A DNA stretch of 64,000 bases from Gymnothorax reevesii. Its lineage: Eukaryota; Chordata; Actinopteri; Anguilliformes; Muraenidae. Shown piece by piece: positions 36,490 through 51,500 of this stretch. Positions within the stretch are counted from its first letter, which is position 1. Each line of letters begins with the position of its first letter. The notes under the pieces were generated by a model that saw nothing but the letters and a program-made list of their open reading frames with translations, had not been told where the DNA came from and searched no databases. Position numbers and translations under genes: made by a program. The stretch spans positions 7,708,395 to 7,772,394 of the forward strand of contig CM056584.1 in assembly GCA_029721435.1 (NCBI GenBank). Direction: 5' to 3'.

Positions 36490-38680
36490 CCTTCTTTTGT
36501 AAAATGGAAATTGAGTGACATTAATGTTTTAATACTAATGCTAACATGCTAATGCTAGCGATCTAATGTGAGTGCTAATATCTGGTCATTTTCATACTGT
36601 AAGTGTCCTCTATGATGGGAGTACGGGATCAGATGGCATTTCAGCTTAACCCTGCTTGTGTAAAATGGAAATTGAGTGACGTTAATGTTTGAATGCTAAT
36701 GCTAACATGCTAATGCTAGCGATCTAATGTGAGTGCTAATATCTGGTCATTTTCATACTATACGTGTCCTCTATGATGTTAATAGGAGATCAGATGGCAT
36801 TTCAGCTTAACCCTTCTTGTGTAAAATGGAAATTGAGTGATGTTAATGTTTAAATGCTAATGCTAACATGCTGATGCTAACATGCTAATGCTAGCAATCT
36901 AATGTGAGTGCTAATACCTGGTCATTTTCATACTGTACATGTCTTCTATGATGGGAGTATGGGATCAGATGGCATTTCAGCTTAACCCTGCTTGTGTAAA
37001 ATGGAAATTGAGTGACGTTAATGTTTGAATGCTAATGCTAACATGCTAATGCTAACGATCTAATGTGAGTGCTAATATCTGGTCATTTTCATCCTGTAAG
37101 TGTCCTCTATGATGTTAGTATGAGATCAGATGGCATTTCTCCTTCACCCTTCTTGTATTATAAGCAAATTGGGTAATGTTAATGTTTCAATGCTAATGCT
37201 AACATGCTGATGCTAACATGCTAATGCTAGCAATCTAATGTGAGTGCTAATACCTGGTCATTTTCATACTGTACATGTCTTCTATGATGGGAGTATGGGA
37301 TCAGATGGCATTTCAGCTTAACCCTGCTTGTGTAAAATGGAAATTGAGTGACGTTAATGTTTGAATGCTAATGCTAACATGCTAATGCTAGCGATCTAAT
37401 GTGAGTGCTAATATCTGGTCATTTTTATACTATACGTGTCCTCTATGATGTTAATAGGAGATCAGATGGCATTTCAGCTTAACCCTTCTTGTGTAAAATG
37501 GAAATTGAGTAATGTTAATGTTTAAATGCTAATGCTAACATGCTGATGCTAGCGCTCTAATGTGAGTGCTAATATCTGGTCATTTTCATACTGTACGTGT
37601 CCTCTATGATGGGAATGTGGGATCAGATGGCATTTCAGCATAACCCTGTTTGTGTAAAATGGAAATTGAGTGACGTTAATGTTTAAATGCTAATACTAAC
37701 ATGCTAATGCTAGCGATCTAATGTGAGTGCTAATATCTGGTCATTTTCATACTGTACGTGTCCTCCATGATGTTAGTATGAGATCAGATGGCATTTCTCC
37801 TTCACCCTTCTTGTATTATAAGCAAATTGAGTAATGTTAATGTTTCGATGCTAATGCTAACATGCTGATGCTAACATGCTAATGCTAGCAATCTAATGTG
37901 AGTGCTAATACCTAGTCATTTTCATACTGTACATGTCCTCTATGATGGGAGTATGGGATCAGATGGCATTTCAGCTTAACCCTGCTTGTGTAAAATGGAA
38001 ATTGAGTGACGTTAATGTTTGAATGCAAATGCTAACATGCTAATGCTAGTGATCTAATGTGAGTGCTAATACCTGGTCATTTTCATACTGTACATGTCCT
38101 CTATGATGGGAGTATGGGATCAGATGGCATTTCAGCTTAACCCTGCTTGTGTAAAATGGAAATTGAGTGACGTTAATGTTTGAATGCTAATGCTAACATG
38201 CTAATGCTAGCTATCTAATGTGAGTTCTAATATCTGGTCATTTTCATACTATACGTGTCCTCTTTGATGTTAATAGGAGATCAGATGGCATTTCAGCTTA
38301 ACCCTTCTTGTTTAAAATGGAAATTGAGTGATTTTAATGTTTAAATGCTAATGCTAACATGCTAAAGCTAGCGATCTAATGTGAGTGCTAATACCTGGTC
38401 ATTTTCATACTGTACGTGTCCTCTATGATGAGAATATGGGATCAGATGGCATTTCATCTTAACCCTGTTTGTGTAAAATGGAAATTGAGTGAAGTTAATG
38501 TTTAAATGCTAATGCTAACATGCTAATGCTAGCGATCTAATGTGAGTGCTAATATCTGGTCATTTTCATACTGTACGTGTCCTCTATGATGTTAATAGGA
38601 GATCAGATGGCATTTCAGCTTAACCCTTCTTGTGTAAAATGGAAATTGAGTGACATTAATGTTTGAATACTAATGCTAAC
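36490..38680. repeat. Block P2, homologous to 29.0-31.2 kb
   Basis: Second copy of block P1 with long units at 36721, 37057 and 37715, each 7490 bp after its partner. The correspondence goes on past 38.7 kb at an offset of 7329 bp, that is after loss of one 161-bp monomer, up to about 40.28 kb (partner about 32.95 kb). The loss falls in the chimeric monomer at 38534-38694. Confidence 0.87.
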
Positions 38681-38694
38681 ATGCTAATGCTAGC
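38534..38694. repeat. Chimeric E/A monomer marking loss of one monomer
   Basis: The head is class E up to GTGACATTAATG, then the sequence continues TTTGAATAC, the class A ending, instead of TTTTAATAC. In the homologous place (about 31035-31360) these are two successive monomers, one with GACATTAATGTTTTAATAC and one with GACGTTAATGTTTGAATAC. The crossover lies within the shared TTAATGTTT. It explains the offset change from 7490 to 7329 bp. Confidence 0.85.
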
Positions 38695-41600
38695 GATCTA
38701 ATGTGAGTGCTAATATCTGGTCATTTTCATACTATACATGTCCTCCATGATGTTAATAGGAGATCAGATGGCATTTCAGCTTTACCCTGTTTGTGTAAAA
38801 TGGAAATTGAGTGAAGTTAATGTTTAAATGCTAATGCTAACATGCTAATGCCAGCGATCTAATGTGAGTGCTAATATCTGGTCATTTTCATACTATACAT
38901 GTCCTCTATGATGTTAATAGGAGATCAGATGGCATTTCAGCTTAACCCTTCTTGTATAATAAAAAAATTGAGTAATGTTAATGTTTAAATGCTAAAGCTA
39001 ACATGCTAATGCTAGGGATCTAATGTGAGTGCCAATATCTCGTGATTTTCATACTGTACGTGTCCTCTATGATTGGAGTATGGGATCAGATGGCATTTCA
39101 GCTTAACCCTGCTTGTGTAAAATAGAAATTGAGTGACGTTAATGTTTGAATGCTAATGCTAACATGCTAATGCTAGTGATCTAATGTGAGTGCTAATATC
39201 TGGTCATTTTCATACTGTACGTGTCCTCTATGATGGGAGTACGGGATCAGATGGCATTTCAGCTTAACCCTGCTTGTGTAAAATGGAAATTGAGTGACGT
39301 TAATGTTTGAATACTAATGCTAACATGCTATTGCTTGCAATCTAATGTGAGTGCTAATATCTGGTCATTTTCATACTGTACGTGTCCTCTATGATGGGAG
39401 TATGGGATCAGATGGCATTTCAGCTTAACCCTGCTTGTGTAAAATAGAAATTGAGTGACGTTAATGTTTGAATGCTAATGCTAACATGCTAATGCTAGCG
39501 ATCTAATGTGAGTGCTAATATCTGGTCATTTTCATACTGTAAGTGTCCTCTATGATGTTAGTATGAGATCAGATGGCATTTCTCCTTCACCCTTCTTGTA
39601 TAATAAGCAAATTGGGTAATGTTAATGTTTCACTGCTAATGCTAACATGCTGATGCTAACATGCTAATGCTAGCAATCAAATGTGAGTGCTAATACCTGG
39701 TCATTTTCATACTGTACATGTCTTCTATGATGGGAGTATGGGATCAGATGGCATTTCAGCTTAACCCTGCTTGTGTAAAATGGAAATTGAGTGACGTTAA
39801 TGTTTGAATGCTAATGCTAACATGCTAATGCTAGCGATCTTATGTGAGTGCTAATATCTGGTCATTTTTATACTATACGTGTCCTCTATGATGTTAATAG
39901 GAGATCAGATGGCATTTCAGCTTAACCCTTCTTGTGTAAAATGGAAATTGAGTGATGTTAATGTTTAAATGCTAATGCTAACATGCTGATGCTAGCGCTC
40001 TAATGTGAGTGCTAATATCTGGTCATTTTCATACTGTACGTGTCCTCTATGATGGGAATATGGGATCAGATGGCATTTCAGCATAACCCTGTTTGTGTAA
40101 AATGGAAATTGAGTGGAGTCAATGTTTAAATGCTAATGCTAACATGCTAATGCTAGCGATCTAATGTGAGTGCTAATATCTGGTCATTTTCATACTGTAA
40201 GTGTCCTCTATGATGGGAGTACGGGATCAGATGGCATTTCAGCTTAACCCTGCTTGTGTAAAATGGAAATTGAGTGACGTTAATGTTTGAATACTAATGC
40301 TAACATGCTAATGCTAGCGATATAATGTGAGTGCTAATATCTGGTCATTTTCATACTATACATGTCCTCCATGATGTTAATAGGAGATCAGATGGCATTT
40401 CAGCTTTACCCTGTTTGTGTAAAATGGAAATTGAGTGAAGTTAATGTTTAAATGCTAATGCTAACATGCTAATGCTAGCGATCTAATGTGAGTGCTAATA
40501 TCTGGTCATTTTCATACTATACATGTCCTCTATGATGTTAATAGGAGATCAGATGGCATTTCAGCTTAACCCTTCTTGTATAATAAAAAAATTGAGTAAT
40601 GTTAATGTTTAAATGCTAAAGCTAACATGCTAATGCTAGCGATCTAATGTGAGTGCTAATATCTGGTCATTTTCATACTGTACGTGTCCTCTATGATGTT
40701 AGGTTGAGATCAGATGGCATTTCTCCTTCACCCTTCTTGTATTATAAGCAAATTGAGTAATGTTAATGTTTCGATGCTAATGCTAACATGCTGATGCTAA
40801 CATGCTAATGCTAGCAATCTAATGTGAGTGCTAATACCTGGTCATTTTCATACTGTACATGTCCTCTATGATGGGAGTATGGGATCAGATGGCATTTCAG
40901 CTTCACCCTGCTTGTGTAAAATGGAAATTGAGTGACATTAATGGTTGAATGCTAATGCTAACATACTAATGCTAGCTATCTAATGTGAGTTCTAATATCT
41001 GGTCATTTTCATACTATACGTGTCCTCTTTGATGTTAATAGGAGATCAGATGGCATTTCAGATTAACCCTTCTTCTTTAAAATGGAAATTGAGTGATTTT
41101 AATGTTTAAATGCTAATGCTAACATGCTAAAGCTAGCAATCTAATGTGAGTGCTAATACCTGGTCATTTTCATACTGTACGTGTCCTCTATGATGAGAAT
41201 ATGGGATCAGATGGCATTTCAGCTTAACCCTGTTTGTGTAAAATGGAAATTGAGTGAAGTTAATGTTTAAATGCTAATGCTAACATGCTAATGCTAGCGA
41301 TCTAATGTGAGTGCTAATATCTGGTCATTTTCATACTGTACGTGTCCTCTATGATGTTAATAGGAGATCAGATGGCATTTCAGCTTAACCCTTCTTGTTT
41401 AAAATGGAAATTGAGTGACATTAATGTTTTAATACTAATGCTAACATGCTAATGCTAGCGATCTAATGTGAGTGCTAATATCTGGTCATTTTCATACTAT
41501 ACATGTCCTCTATGATGTTAATAGGAGATCAGATGGCATTTCAGCTTTACACTTCTTGTATAATAAAAAAAATGAGTAATGTTAATGTTTAAATGCTAAA

Positions 41601-44600
41601 GCTAACATGCTAATGCTAGCGATCTAATGTGAGTTCTAATATCTGGTCATTTTCATACTGTACGTGTCCTCTATGATGTTAATAGGAGATCAGATGGCAT
41701 TTCAGCTTAACCCTTCTTGTGTAAAATGGAAATTGAGTGACATTAATGTTTTAATACTAATGCTAACATGCTAATGCTAGCGATCTAATGTGAGTGCTAA
41801 CATCTGGTCATTTTCATACTGTAAGTGTCCTCTATGATGGGAGTACGGGATCAGATGGCATTTCAGCTTAACCCTGCTTGTGTAAAATGGAAATTGAGTG
41901 ACGTTAATGTTTGAATGCTAATGCTAACATGCTAATGCTAGCGATCTAATGTGAGTGCTAATATCTGGTCATTTTCATACTATACGTGTCCTCTATGATG
42001 TTAATAGGAGATCAGATGGCATTTCAGCTTAACCCTTCTTGTGTAAAATGTTAATTGAGTGATGTTAATGTTTAAATGCTAATGCTAACATGCTGATGCT
42101 AACATGCTAATGCTAGCAATCTAATGTGAGTGCTAATACCTGGTCATTTTCATACTGTACATGTCTTCTATGATGGGAGTATGGGATCAGATGGCATTTC
42201 AGCTTAACCCTGCTTGTGTAAAATGGAAATTGAGTGACGTTAATGTTTGAATGCTAATGCTAACATGCTAATGCTAGCGATCTAATGTGAGTGCTAATAT
42301 CTGGTCATTTTCATACTATACGTGTCCTCTATGATGTTAATAGGAGATCAGATGGCATTTCAGCTTAACCCTTCTTGTGTAAAATGGAAATTGAGTGATG
42401 TTAATGTTTAAATGCTAATGCTAACATGCTGATGCTAGCGTTTAATGTGAGTGCTAATATCTGGTCATTTTCATACTGTACGTGTCCTCTATGATGGGAA
42501 TATGGGATCAGATGGCATTTCAGCATAACCCTGTTTGTGTAAAATGGAAATTGAGTGACTTTAATGTTTAAATGCTAATGCTAACATGCTAATGCTAGCG
42601 ATCTAATGTGAGTGCTAATATCTGGTCATTTTCATACTGTACGTGTCCTCTATGATGTTAATAGGAGATCAGATGGCATTTCAGCTTAACCCTTCTTGTA
42701 TAATAAAAAAATTGAGTATTGTTAATGTTTAAATGCTAAAGCTAACATGCTAATGCTAGCGATCTAATGTGAGTTCTAATATCTGGTCATTTTCATACTA
42801 TACGTGTCCTCTATGATGTTAATAGGAGATCAGATGGCATTTCAGCTTAACCCTTCTTTTGTAAAATGGAAATTGAGTGACATTAATGTTTTAATACTAA
42901 TGCTAGCATGCTAATGCTAGCGATCTAATGTGGGTGCTAATATCTGGTCATTTTCATACTGTACGTGTCCTCTATGATGGGAGTATGGGATCAGATGGCA
43001 TTTCAGCTTAACCCTGCTTGTGTAAAATGGAAATTGAGTGACGTTAATGTATGAATACTAATGCTAACATGCTAATGCTAGCAATCTAATGTGAGTGCTA
43101 ATATCTGGTCATTTTCATACTGTACGTGTCCTCTATGATGGGAGTATGGGATCAGATGGCATTTCAGCTTAACCCTGCTTGTGTAAAATAGAAATTGAGT
43201 GATGTTAATGTTTGAATGCTAATGCTAACATGCTAATGCTAGCGATCTAATGTGAGTTCGAATATCTGGTCATTTTCATACTGTAAGTGTCCTCTATGAT
43301 GTTAGTATGAGATCAGATGGCATTTCTCCTTCACCCTTCTTGGATTATGAGCAAATTGAGTAATGTTAATGTTTCAATGCTAATGCTAACATGCTGATGC
43401 TAACATGCTAATGCTAGCGATCTAATGTGAGTGCTAATAGTTGGTCATTTTCATACTGTACGTGTCCTCTATGATGTTAATTGGAGATCAGATGGCATTT
43501 CAGCTTAACCCTTCTTGTATAATAAAAAAATTGAGTAATGTTAATGTTTAAAAGCTAATGCTAATATGTTAATGCTAGCGATCTAATGTGAGTTCTAATA
43601 TCTGGTCATTTTCATACTATACGTGTCCTCTATAATGTTAATAGGAGATCAGATGGCATTTCAGCTTAACCCTTCTTGTGTAAAATGGAAATTGTGTGAC
43701 ATTAATGTTTTAATACTAATGCTAACATGCTAATGCTAGCGATCTAATGTGAGTGCTAATATCTGGTCATTTTCAAACTTTACGTGTCCTCTATGATGTT
43801 AATAGGAGATCAGATGGCATTTCAGCTTAACCCTTCTTGTGTAAAATGGAAATTTAGTGACGTTAATGTTTGAATGCTAATGCTAACATGCTAATGCTAG
43901 CGATCTAATGTGAGTGCTAATATCTGGTCATTTTCATACTGTACGTGTCCTCTATGATGGGAGTATGGGATCAGATGGCATTTCAGCTTAACCCTGCTTG
44001 TGTAAAATGGAAATTGAGTGAAGTTAATGTTGGAATACTAATGCTAACATGCTTATGCTAGCAATCTATTGTGAGTGCCAATATCTGGTGATTTTCATAC
44101 TGTACGTGTCCTCTATGATTGGAGTATGGGATCAGATGGCATTTCAGCTTAACCCTGCTTGTGTAAAATGGAAATTTAATGACATTCATGTTTTAATGCT
44201 AATGCTAACATGCTAATGCTAGCGATCTAATGTGAGTGCTAATATCTGGTCATTTTCATACTATACGTGTCCTCTAGGATGTTAATAGGAGATCAGATGG
44301 CATTTCAGCTTAACCCTTCTTGTGTAAAATGGAAATTGAGTGATGTTAATGTTTAAATGCTAATGCTAACATGCTGATGCTAGCGCTCTAATGTGAGTGC
44401 TAATATCTGGTCATTTTCATACTGTACGTGTCCTCTATGATGGGAATATGGGATCAGATGGCATTTCAGCATAACCCTGTTTGTGTAAAATGGAAATTGA
44501 GTGACGTTAATGTTTAAATGCTAATGCTAACATGCTAATGCTAGCGATCTAATGTGAGTGCTAATATCTGGTCATTTTCACACTGTACGTGTCCCCTATG

Positions 44601-45511
44601 ATGTTAATAGGAGATCAGATGGCATTTCAGCTTAACCCTTCTTGTATAATAAAAAAATTGAGTAATGTTAATGTTTAAATGCTAATGCTAAAATGCTAAT
44701 GCTAGCGATCTAATGTGAGTTCTAATATCTGGTCATTTTCATACTATACGTGTCCTCTATGATGTTAATAGGAGATCAGATGGCATTTCAGCTTTACCCT
44801 TCTTTTGTAAAATGGAAATTGAGTGACATTAAAGTTTTTATACTAATGCTAGCATGCTAATGCTAGCGATCTAATGTGGGTGCTAATATCTGGTCATTTT
44901 CATACTGTACGTGTCCTCTATGATGGGAGTATGGGATCAGATGGCATTTCAGCTTAACCCTGCTTGTGTAAAATGGAAATTGAGTGACGTTAATGTATGA
45001 ATACTAATGCTAACATGCTAATGCTAGCAATCTAATGTGAGTGCTAATATCTGGTCATTTTCATACTGTACGTGTCCTCTATGATGGGAATGTGGGATCA
45101 GATGGCATTTCAGCATAACCCTGTTTGTGTAAAATGGAAATTGAGTGACGTTAAAGTTTAAATGCGAATGCTAACATGCTAATGCTAGCGATCTAATGTG
45201 AGTGCTAATATCTGGTCATTTTCATACTGTACGTGTCCTCCATGATGTTAGTATGAGATCAGATGGCATTTCTCCTTCACCCTTCTTGTATTATAAGCAA
45301 ATTGAGTAATGTTAATGTTTCGATGCTAATGCTAACATGCTGATGCTAACATGCTAATGCTAGCAATCTAATGTGAGTGCTAATACCTGGTCATTTTCAT
45401 TCTGTACATGTCCTCAATGATGGGAGTATGGGATCAGATGGCATTTCAGCTTAACCCTGCTTGTGTGAAATGGAAATTGAGTGACGTTAGTGTTTGAATG
45501 CAAATGCTAAC
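38681..45511. repeat. 6831-bp tandem duplication, copy 1 (42 monomers)
   Basis: Forty-two monomers with five long units (39500, 40641, 41943, 43244, 45190) and one 1-bp deletion give 42 x 161 + 70 - 1 = 6831 bp. Private variants occurring again exactly 6831 bp later include ATCTCGTGATTTTC, GAGTGGAGTCAATG, GATATAATGTGAG, GATGTTAGGTTGAG (40701/47532), CAGATTAACCC with CTTCTTTAAAATGG, GCTAACATCTGG, AAATGTTAATTG, GAGTTCGAATATC, CTTGGATTATGAG, CAAACTTTACG, CTCTAGGATG, GTCCCCTATG and GTCCTCAATG. I found no difference between the copies at the points compared. The left edge is near 38680, where GTTTGAATAC TAATGC and GTTTGAATGC AAATGC diverge. Confidence 0.93.
42433..42445. repeat. 1-bp deletion at a monomer junction (GCGTTTAATG)
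   Basis: The junction reads GCGTTTAATGTG, one base shorter than the relative GCGCTCTAATGTG. The same deletion is near 49270 and 54318, at offsets 6831 and 5047+6831, so it predates both duplications. It is a clean marker of descent for the three blocks. Confidence 0.9.
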
Positions 45512-48500
45512 ATGCTAATGCTAGCGATCTAATGTGAGTGCTAATATCTGGTCATTTTCATACTATACATGTCCTCCATGATGTTAATAGGAGATCAGAT
45601 GGCATTTCAGCTTTACCCTGTTTGTGTAAAATGGAAATTGAGTGAAGTTAATGTTTAAATGCTAATGCTAACATGCTAATGCCAGCGATCTAATGTGAGT
45701 GCTAATATCTGGTCATTTTCATACTATACATGTCCTCTATGATGTTAATAGGAGATCAGATGGCATTTCAGCTTAACCCTTCTTGTATAATAAAAAAATT
45801 GAGTAATGTTAATGTTTAAATGCTAAAGCTAACATGCTAATGCTAGGGATCTAATGTGAGTGCCAATATCTCGTGATTTTCATACTGTACGTGTCCTCTA
45901 TGATTGGAGTATGGGATCAGATGGCATTTCAGCTTAACCCTGCTTGTGTAAAATAGAAATTGAGTGACGTTAATGTTTGAATGCTAATGCTAACATGCTA
46001 ATGCTAGTGATCTAATGTGAGTGCTAATATCTGGTCATTTTCATACTGTACGTGTCCTCTATGATGGGAGTACGGGATCAGATGGCATTTCAGCTTAACC
46101 CTGCTTGTGTAAAATGGAAATTGAGTGACGTTAATGTTTGAATACTAATGCTAACATGCTATTGCTTGCAATCTAATGTGAGTGCTAATATCTGGTCATT
46201 TTCATACTGTACGTGTCCTCTATGATGGGAGTATGGGATCAGATGGCATTTCAGCTTAACCCTGCTTGTGTAAAATAGAAATTGAGTGACGTTAATGTTT
46301 GAATGCTAATGCTAACATGCTAATGCTAGCGATCTAATGTGAGTGCTAATATCTGGTCATTTTCATACTGTAAGTGTCCTCTATGATGTTAGTATGAGAT
46401 CAGATGGCATTTCTCCTTCACCCTTCTTGTATAATAAGCAAATTGGGTAATGTTAATGTTTCACTGCTAATGCTAACATGCTGATGCTAACATGCTAATG
46501 CTAGCAATCAAATGTGAGTGCTAATACCTGGTCATTTTCATACTGTACATGTCTTCTATGATGGGAGTATGGGATCAGATGGCATTTCAGCTTAACCCTG
46601 CTTGTGTAAAATGGAAATTGAGTGACGTTAATGTTTGAATGCTAATGCTAACATGCTAATGCTAGCGATCTTATGTGAGTGCTAATATCTGGTCATTTTT
46701 ATACTATACGTGTCCTCTATGATGTTAATAGGAGATCAGATGGCATTTCAGCTTAACCCTTCTTGTGTAAAATGGAAATTGAGTGATGTTAATGTTTAAA
46801 TGCTAATGCTAACATGCTGATGCTAGCGCTCTAATGTGAGTGCTAATATCTGGTCATTTTCATACTGTACGTGTCCTCTATGATGGGAATATGGGATCAG
46901 ATGGCATTTCAGCATAACCCTGTTTGTGTAAAATGGAAATTGAGTGGAGTCAATGTTTAAATGCTAATGCTAACATGCTAATGCTAGCGATCTAATGTGA
47001 GTGCTAATATCTGGTCATTTTCATACTGTAAGTGTCCTCTATGATGGGAGTACGGGATCAGATGGCATTTCAGCTTAACCCTGCTTGTGTAAAATGGAAA
47101 TTGAGTGACGTTAATGTTTGAATACTAATGCTAACATGCTAATGCTAGCGATATAATGTGAGTGCTAATATCTGGTCATTTTCATACTATACATGTCCTC
47201 CATGATGTTAATAGGAGATCAGATGGCATTTCAGCTTTACCCTGTTTGTGTAAAATGGAAATTGAGTGAAGTTAATGTTTAAATGCTAATGCTAACATGC
47301 TAATGCTAGCGATCTAATGTGAGTGCTAATATCTGGTCATTTTCATACTATACATGTCCTCTATGATGTTAATAGGAGATCAGATGGCATTTCAGCTTAA
47401 CCCTTCTTGTATAATAAAAAAATTGAGTAATGTTAATGTTTAAATGCTAAAGCTAACATGCTAATGCTAGCGATCTAATGTGAGTGCTAATATCTGGTCA
47501 TTTTCATACTGTACGTGTCCTCTATGATGTTAGGTTGAGATCAGATGGCATTTCTCCTTCACCCTTCTTGTATTATAAGCAAATTGAGTAATGTTAATGT
47601 TTCGATGCTAATGCTAACATGCTGATGCTAACATGCTAATGCTAGCAATCTAATGTGAGTGCTAATACCTGGTCATTTTCATACTGTACATGTCCTCTAT
47701 GATGGGAGTATGGGATCAGATGGCATTTCAGCTTCACCCTGCTTGTGTAAAATGGAAATTGAGTGACATTAATGGTTGAATGCTAATGCTAACATACTAA
47801 TGCTAGCTATCTAATGTGAGTTCTAATATCTGGTCATTTTCATACTATACGTGTCCTCTTTGATGTTAATAGGAGATCAGATGGCATTTCAGATTAACCC
47901 TTCTTCTTTAAAATGGAAATTGAGTGATTTTAATGTTTAAATGCTAATGCTAACATGCTAAAGCTAGCAATCTAATGTGAGTGCTAATACCTGGTCATTT
48001 TCATACTGTACGTGTCCTCTATGATGAGAATATGGGATCAGATGGCATTTCAGCTTAACCCTGTTTGTGTAAAATGGAAATTGAGTGAAGTTAATGTTTA
48101 AATGCTAATGCTAACATGCTAATGCTAGCGATCTAATGTGAGTGCTAATATCTGGTCATTTTCATACTGTACGTGTCCTCTATGATGTTAATAGGAGATC
48201 AGATGGCATTTCAGCTTAACCCTTCTTGTTTAAAATGGAAATTGAGTGACATTAATGTTTTAATACTAATGCTAACATGCTAATGCTAGCGATCTAATGT
48301 GAGTGCTAATATCTGGTCATTTTCATACTATACATGTCCTCTATGATGTTAATAGGAGATCAGATGGCATTTCAGCTTTACACTTCTTGTATAATAAAAA
48401 AAATGAGTAATGTTAATGTTTAAATGCTAAAGCTAACATGCTAATGCTAGCGATCTAATGTGAGTTCTAATATCTGGTCATTTTCATACTGTACGTGTCC

Positions 48501-51500
48501 TCTATGATGTTAATAGGAGATCAGATGGCATTTCAGCTTAACCCTTCTTGTGTAAAATGGAAATTGAGTGACATTAATGTTTTAATACTAATGCTAACAT
48601 GCTAATGCTAGCGATCTAATGTGAGTGCTAACATCTGGTCATTTTCATACTGTAAGTGTCCTCTATGATGGGAGTACGGGATCAGATGGCATTTCAGCTT
48701 AACCCTGCTTGTGTAAAATGGAAATTGAGTGACGTTAATGTTTGAATGCTAATGCTAACATGCTAATGCTAGCGATCTAATGTGAGTGCTAATATCTGGT
48801 CATTTTCATACTATACGTGTCCTCTATGATGTTAATAGGAGATCAGATGGCATTTCAGCTTAACCCTTCTTGTGTAAAATGTTAATTGAGTGATGTTAAT
48901 GTTTAAATGCTAATGCTAACATGCTGATGCTAACATGCTAATGCTAGCAATCTAATGTGAGTGCTAATACCTGGTCATTTTCATACTGTACATGTCTTCT
49001 ATGATGGGAGTATGGGATCAGATGGCATTTCAGCTTAACCCTGCTTGTGTAAAATGGAAATTGAGTGACGTTAATGTTTGAATGCTAATGCTAACATGCT
49101 AATGCTAGCGATCTAATGTGAGTGCTAATATCTGGTCATTTTCATACTATACGTGTCCTCTATGATGTTAATAGGAGATCAGATGGCATTTCAGCTTAAC
49201 CCTTCTTGTGTAAAATGGAAATTGAGTGATGTTAATGTTTAAATGCTAATGCTAACATGCTGATGCTAGCGTTTAATGTGAGTGCTAATATCTGGTCATT
49301 TTCATACTGTACGTGTCCTCTATGATGGGAATATGGGATCAGATGGCATTTCAGCATAACCCTGTTTGTGTAAAATGGAAATTGAGTGACTTTAATGTTT
49401 AAATGCTAATGCTAACATGCTAATGCTAGCGATCTAATGTGAGTGCTAATATCTGGTCATTTTCATACTGTACGTGTCCTCTATGATGTTAATAGGAGAT
49501 CAGATGGCATTTCAGCTTAACCCTTCTTGTATAATAAAAAAATTGAGTATTGTTAATGTTTAAATGCTAAAGCTAACATGCTAATGCTAGCGATCTAATG
49601 TGAGTTCTAATATCTGGTCATTTTCATACTATACGTGTCCTCTATGATGTTAATAGGAGATCAGATGGCATTTCAGCTTAACCCTTCTTTTGTAAAATGG
49701 AAATTGAGTGACATTAATGTTTTAATACTAATGCTAGCATGCTAATGCTAGCGATCTAATGTGGGTGCTAATATCTGGTCATTTTCATACTGTACGTGTC
49801 CTCTATGATGGGAGTATGGGATCAGATGGCATTTCAGCTTAACCCTGCTTGTGTAAAATGGAAATTGAGTGACGTTAATGTATGAATACTAATGCTAACA
49901 TGCTAATGCTAGCAATCTAATGTGAGTGCTAATATCTGGTCATTTTCATACTGTACGTGTCCTCTATGATGGGAGTATGGGATCAGATGGCATTTCAGCT
50001 TAACCCTGCTTGTGTAAAATAGAAATTGAGTGATGTTAATGTTTGAATGCTAATGCTAACATGCTAATGCTAGCGATCTAATGTGAGTTCGAATATCTGG
50101 TCATTTTCATACTGTAAGTGTCCTCTATGATGTTAGTATGAGATCAGATGGCATTTCTCCTTCACCCTTCTTGGATTATGAGCAAATTGAGTAATGTTAA
50201 TGTTTCAATGCTAATGCTAACATGCTGATGCTAACATGCTAATGCTAGCGATCTAATGTGAGTGCTAATAGTTGGTCATTTTCATACTGTACGTGTCCTC
50301 TATGATGTTAATTGGAGATCAGATGGCATTTCAGCTTAACCCTTCTTGTATAATAAAAAAATTGAGTAATGTTAATGTTTAAAAGCTAATGCTAATATGT
50401 TAATGCTAGCGATCTAATGTGAGTTCTAATATCTGGTCATTTTCATACTATACGTGTCCTCTATAATGTTAATAGGAGATCAGATGGCATTTCAGCTTAA
50501 CCCTTCTTGTGTAAAATGGAAATTGTGTGACATTAATGTTTTAATACTAATGCTAACATGCTAATGCTAGCGATCTAATGTGAGTGCTAATATCTGGTCA
50601 TTTTCAAACTTTACGTGTCCTCTATGATGTTAATAGGAGATCAGATGGCATTTCAGCTTAACCCTTCTTGTGTAAAATGGAAATTTAGTGACGTTAATGT
50701 TTGAATGCTAATGCTAACATGCTAATGCTAGCGATCTAATGTGAGTGCTAATATCTGGTCATTTTCATACTGTACGTGTCCTCTATGATGGGAGTATGGG
50801 ATCAGATGGCATTTCAGCTTAACCCTGCTTGTGTAAAATGGAAATTGAGTGAAGTTAATGTTGGAATACTAATGCTAACATGCTTATGCTAGCAATCTAT
50901 TGTGAGTGCCAATATCTGGTGATTTTCATACTGTACGTGTCCTCTATGATTGGAGTATGGGATCAGATGGCATTTCAGCTTAACCCTGCTTGTGTAAAAT
51001 GGAAATTTAATGACATTCATGTTTTAATGCTAATGCTAACATGCTAATGCTAGCGATCTAATGTGAGTGCTAATATCTGGTCATTTTCATACTATACGTG
51101 TCCTCTAGGATGTTAATAGGAGATCAGATGGCATTTCAGCTTAACCCTTCTTGTGTAAAATGGAAATTGAGTGATGTTAATGTTTAAATGCTAATGCTAA
51201 CATGCTGATGCTAGCGCTCTAATGTGAGTGCTAATATCTGGTCATTTTCATACTGTACGTGTCCTCTATGATGGGAATATGGGATCAGATGGCATTTCAG
51301 CATAACCCTGTTTGTGTAAAATGGAAATTGAGTGACGTTAATGTTTAAATGCTAATGCTAACATGCTAATGCTAGCGATCTAATGTGAGTGCTAATATCT
51401 GGTCATTTTCACACTGTACGTGTCCCCTATGATGTTAATAGGAGATCAGATGGCATTTCAGCTTAACCCTTCTTGTATAATAAAAAAATTGAGTAATGTT

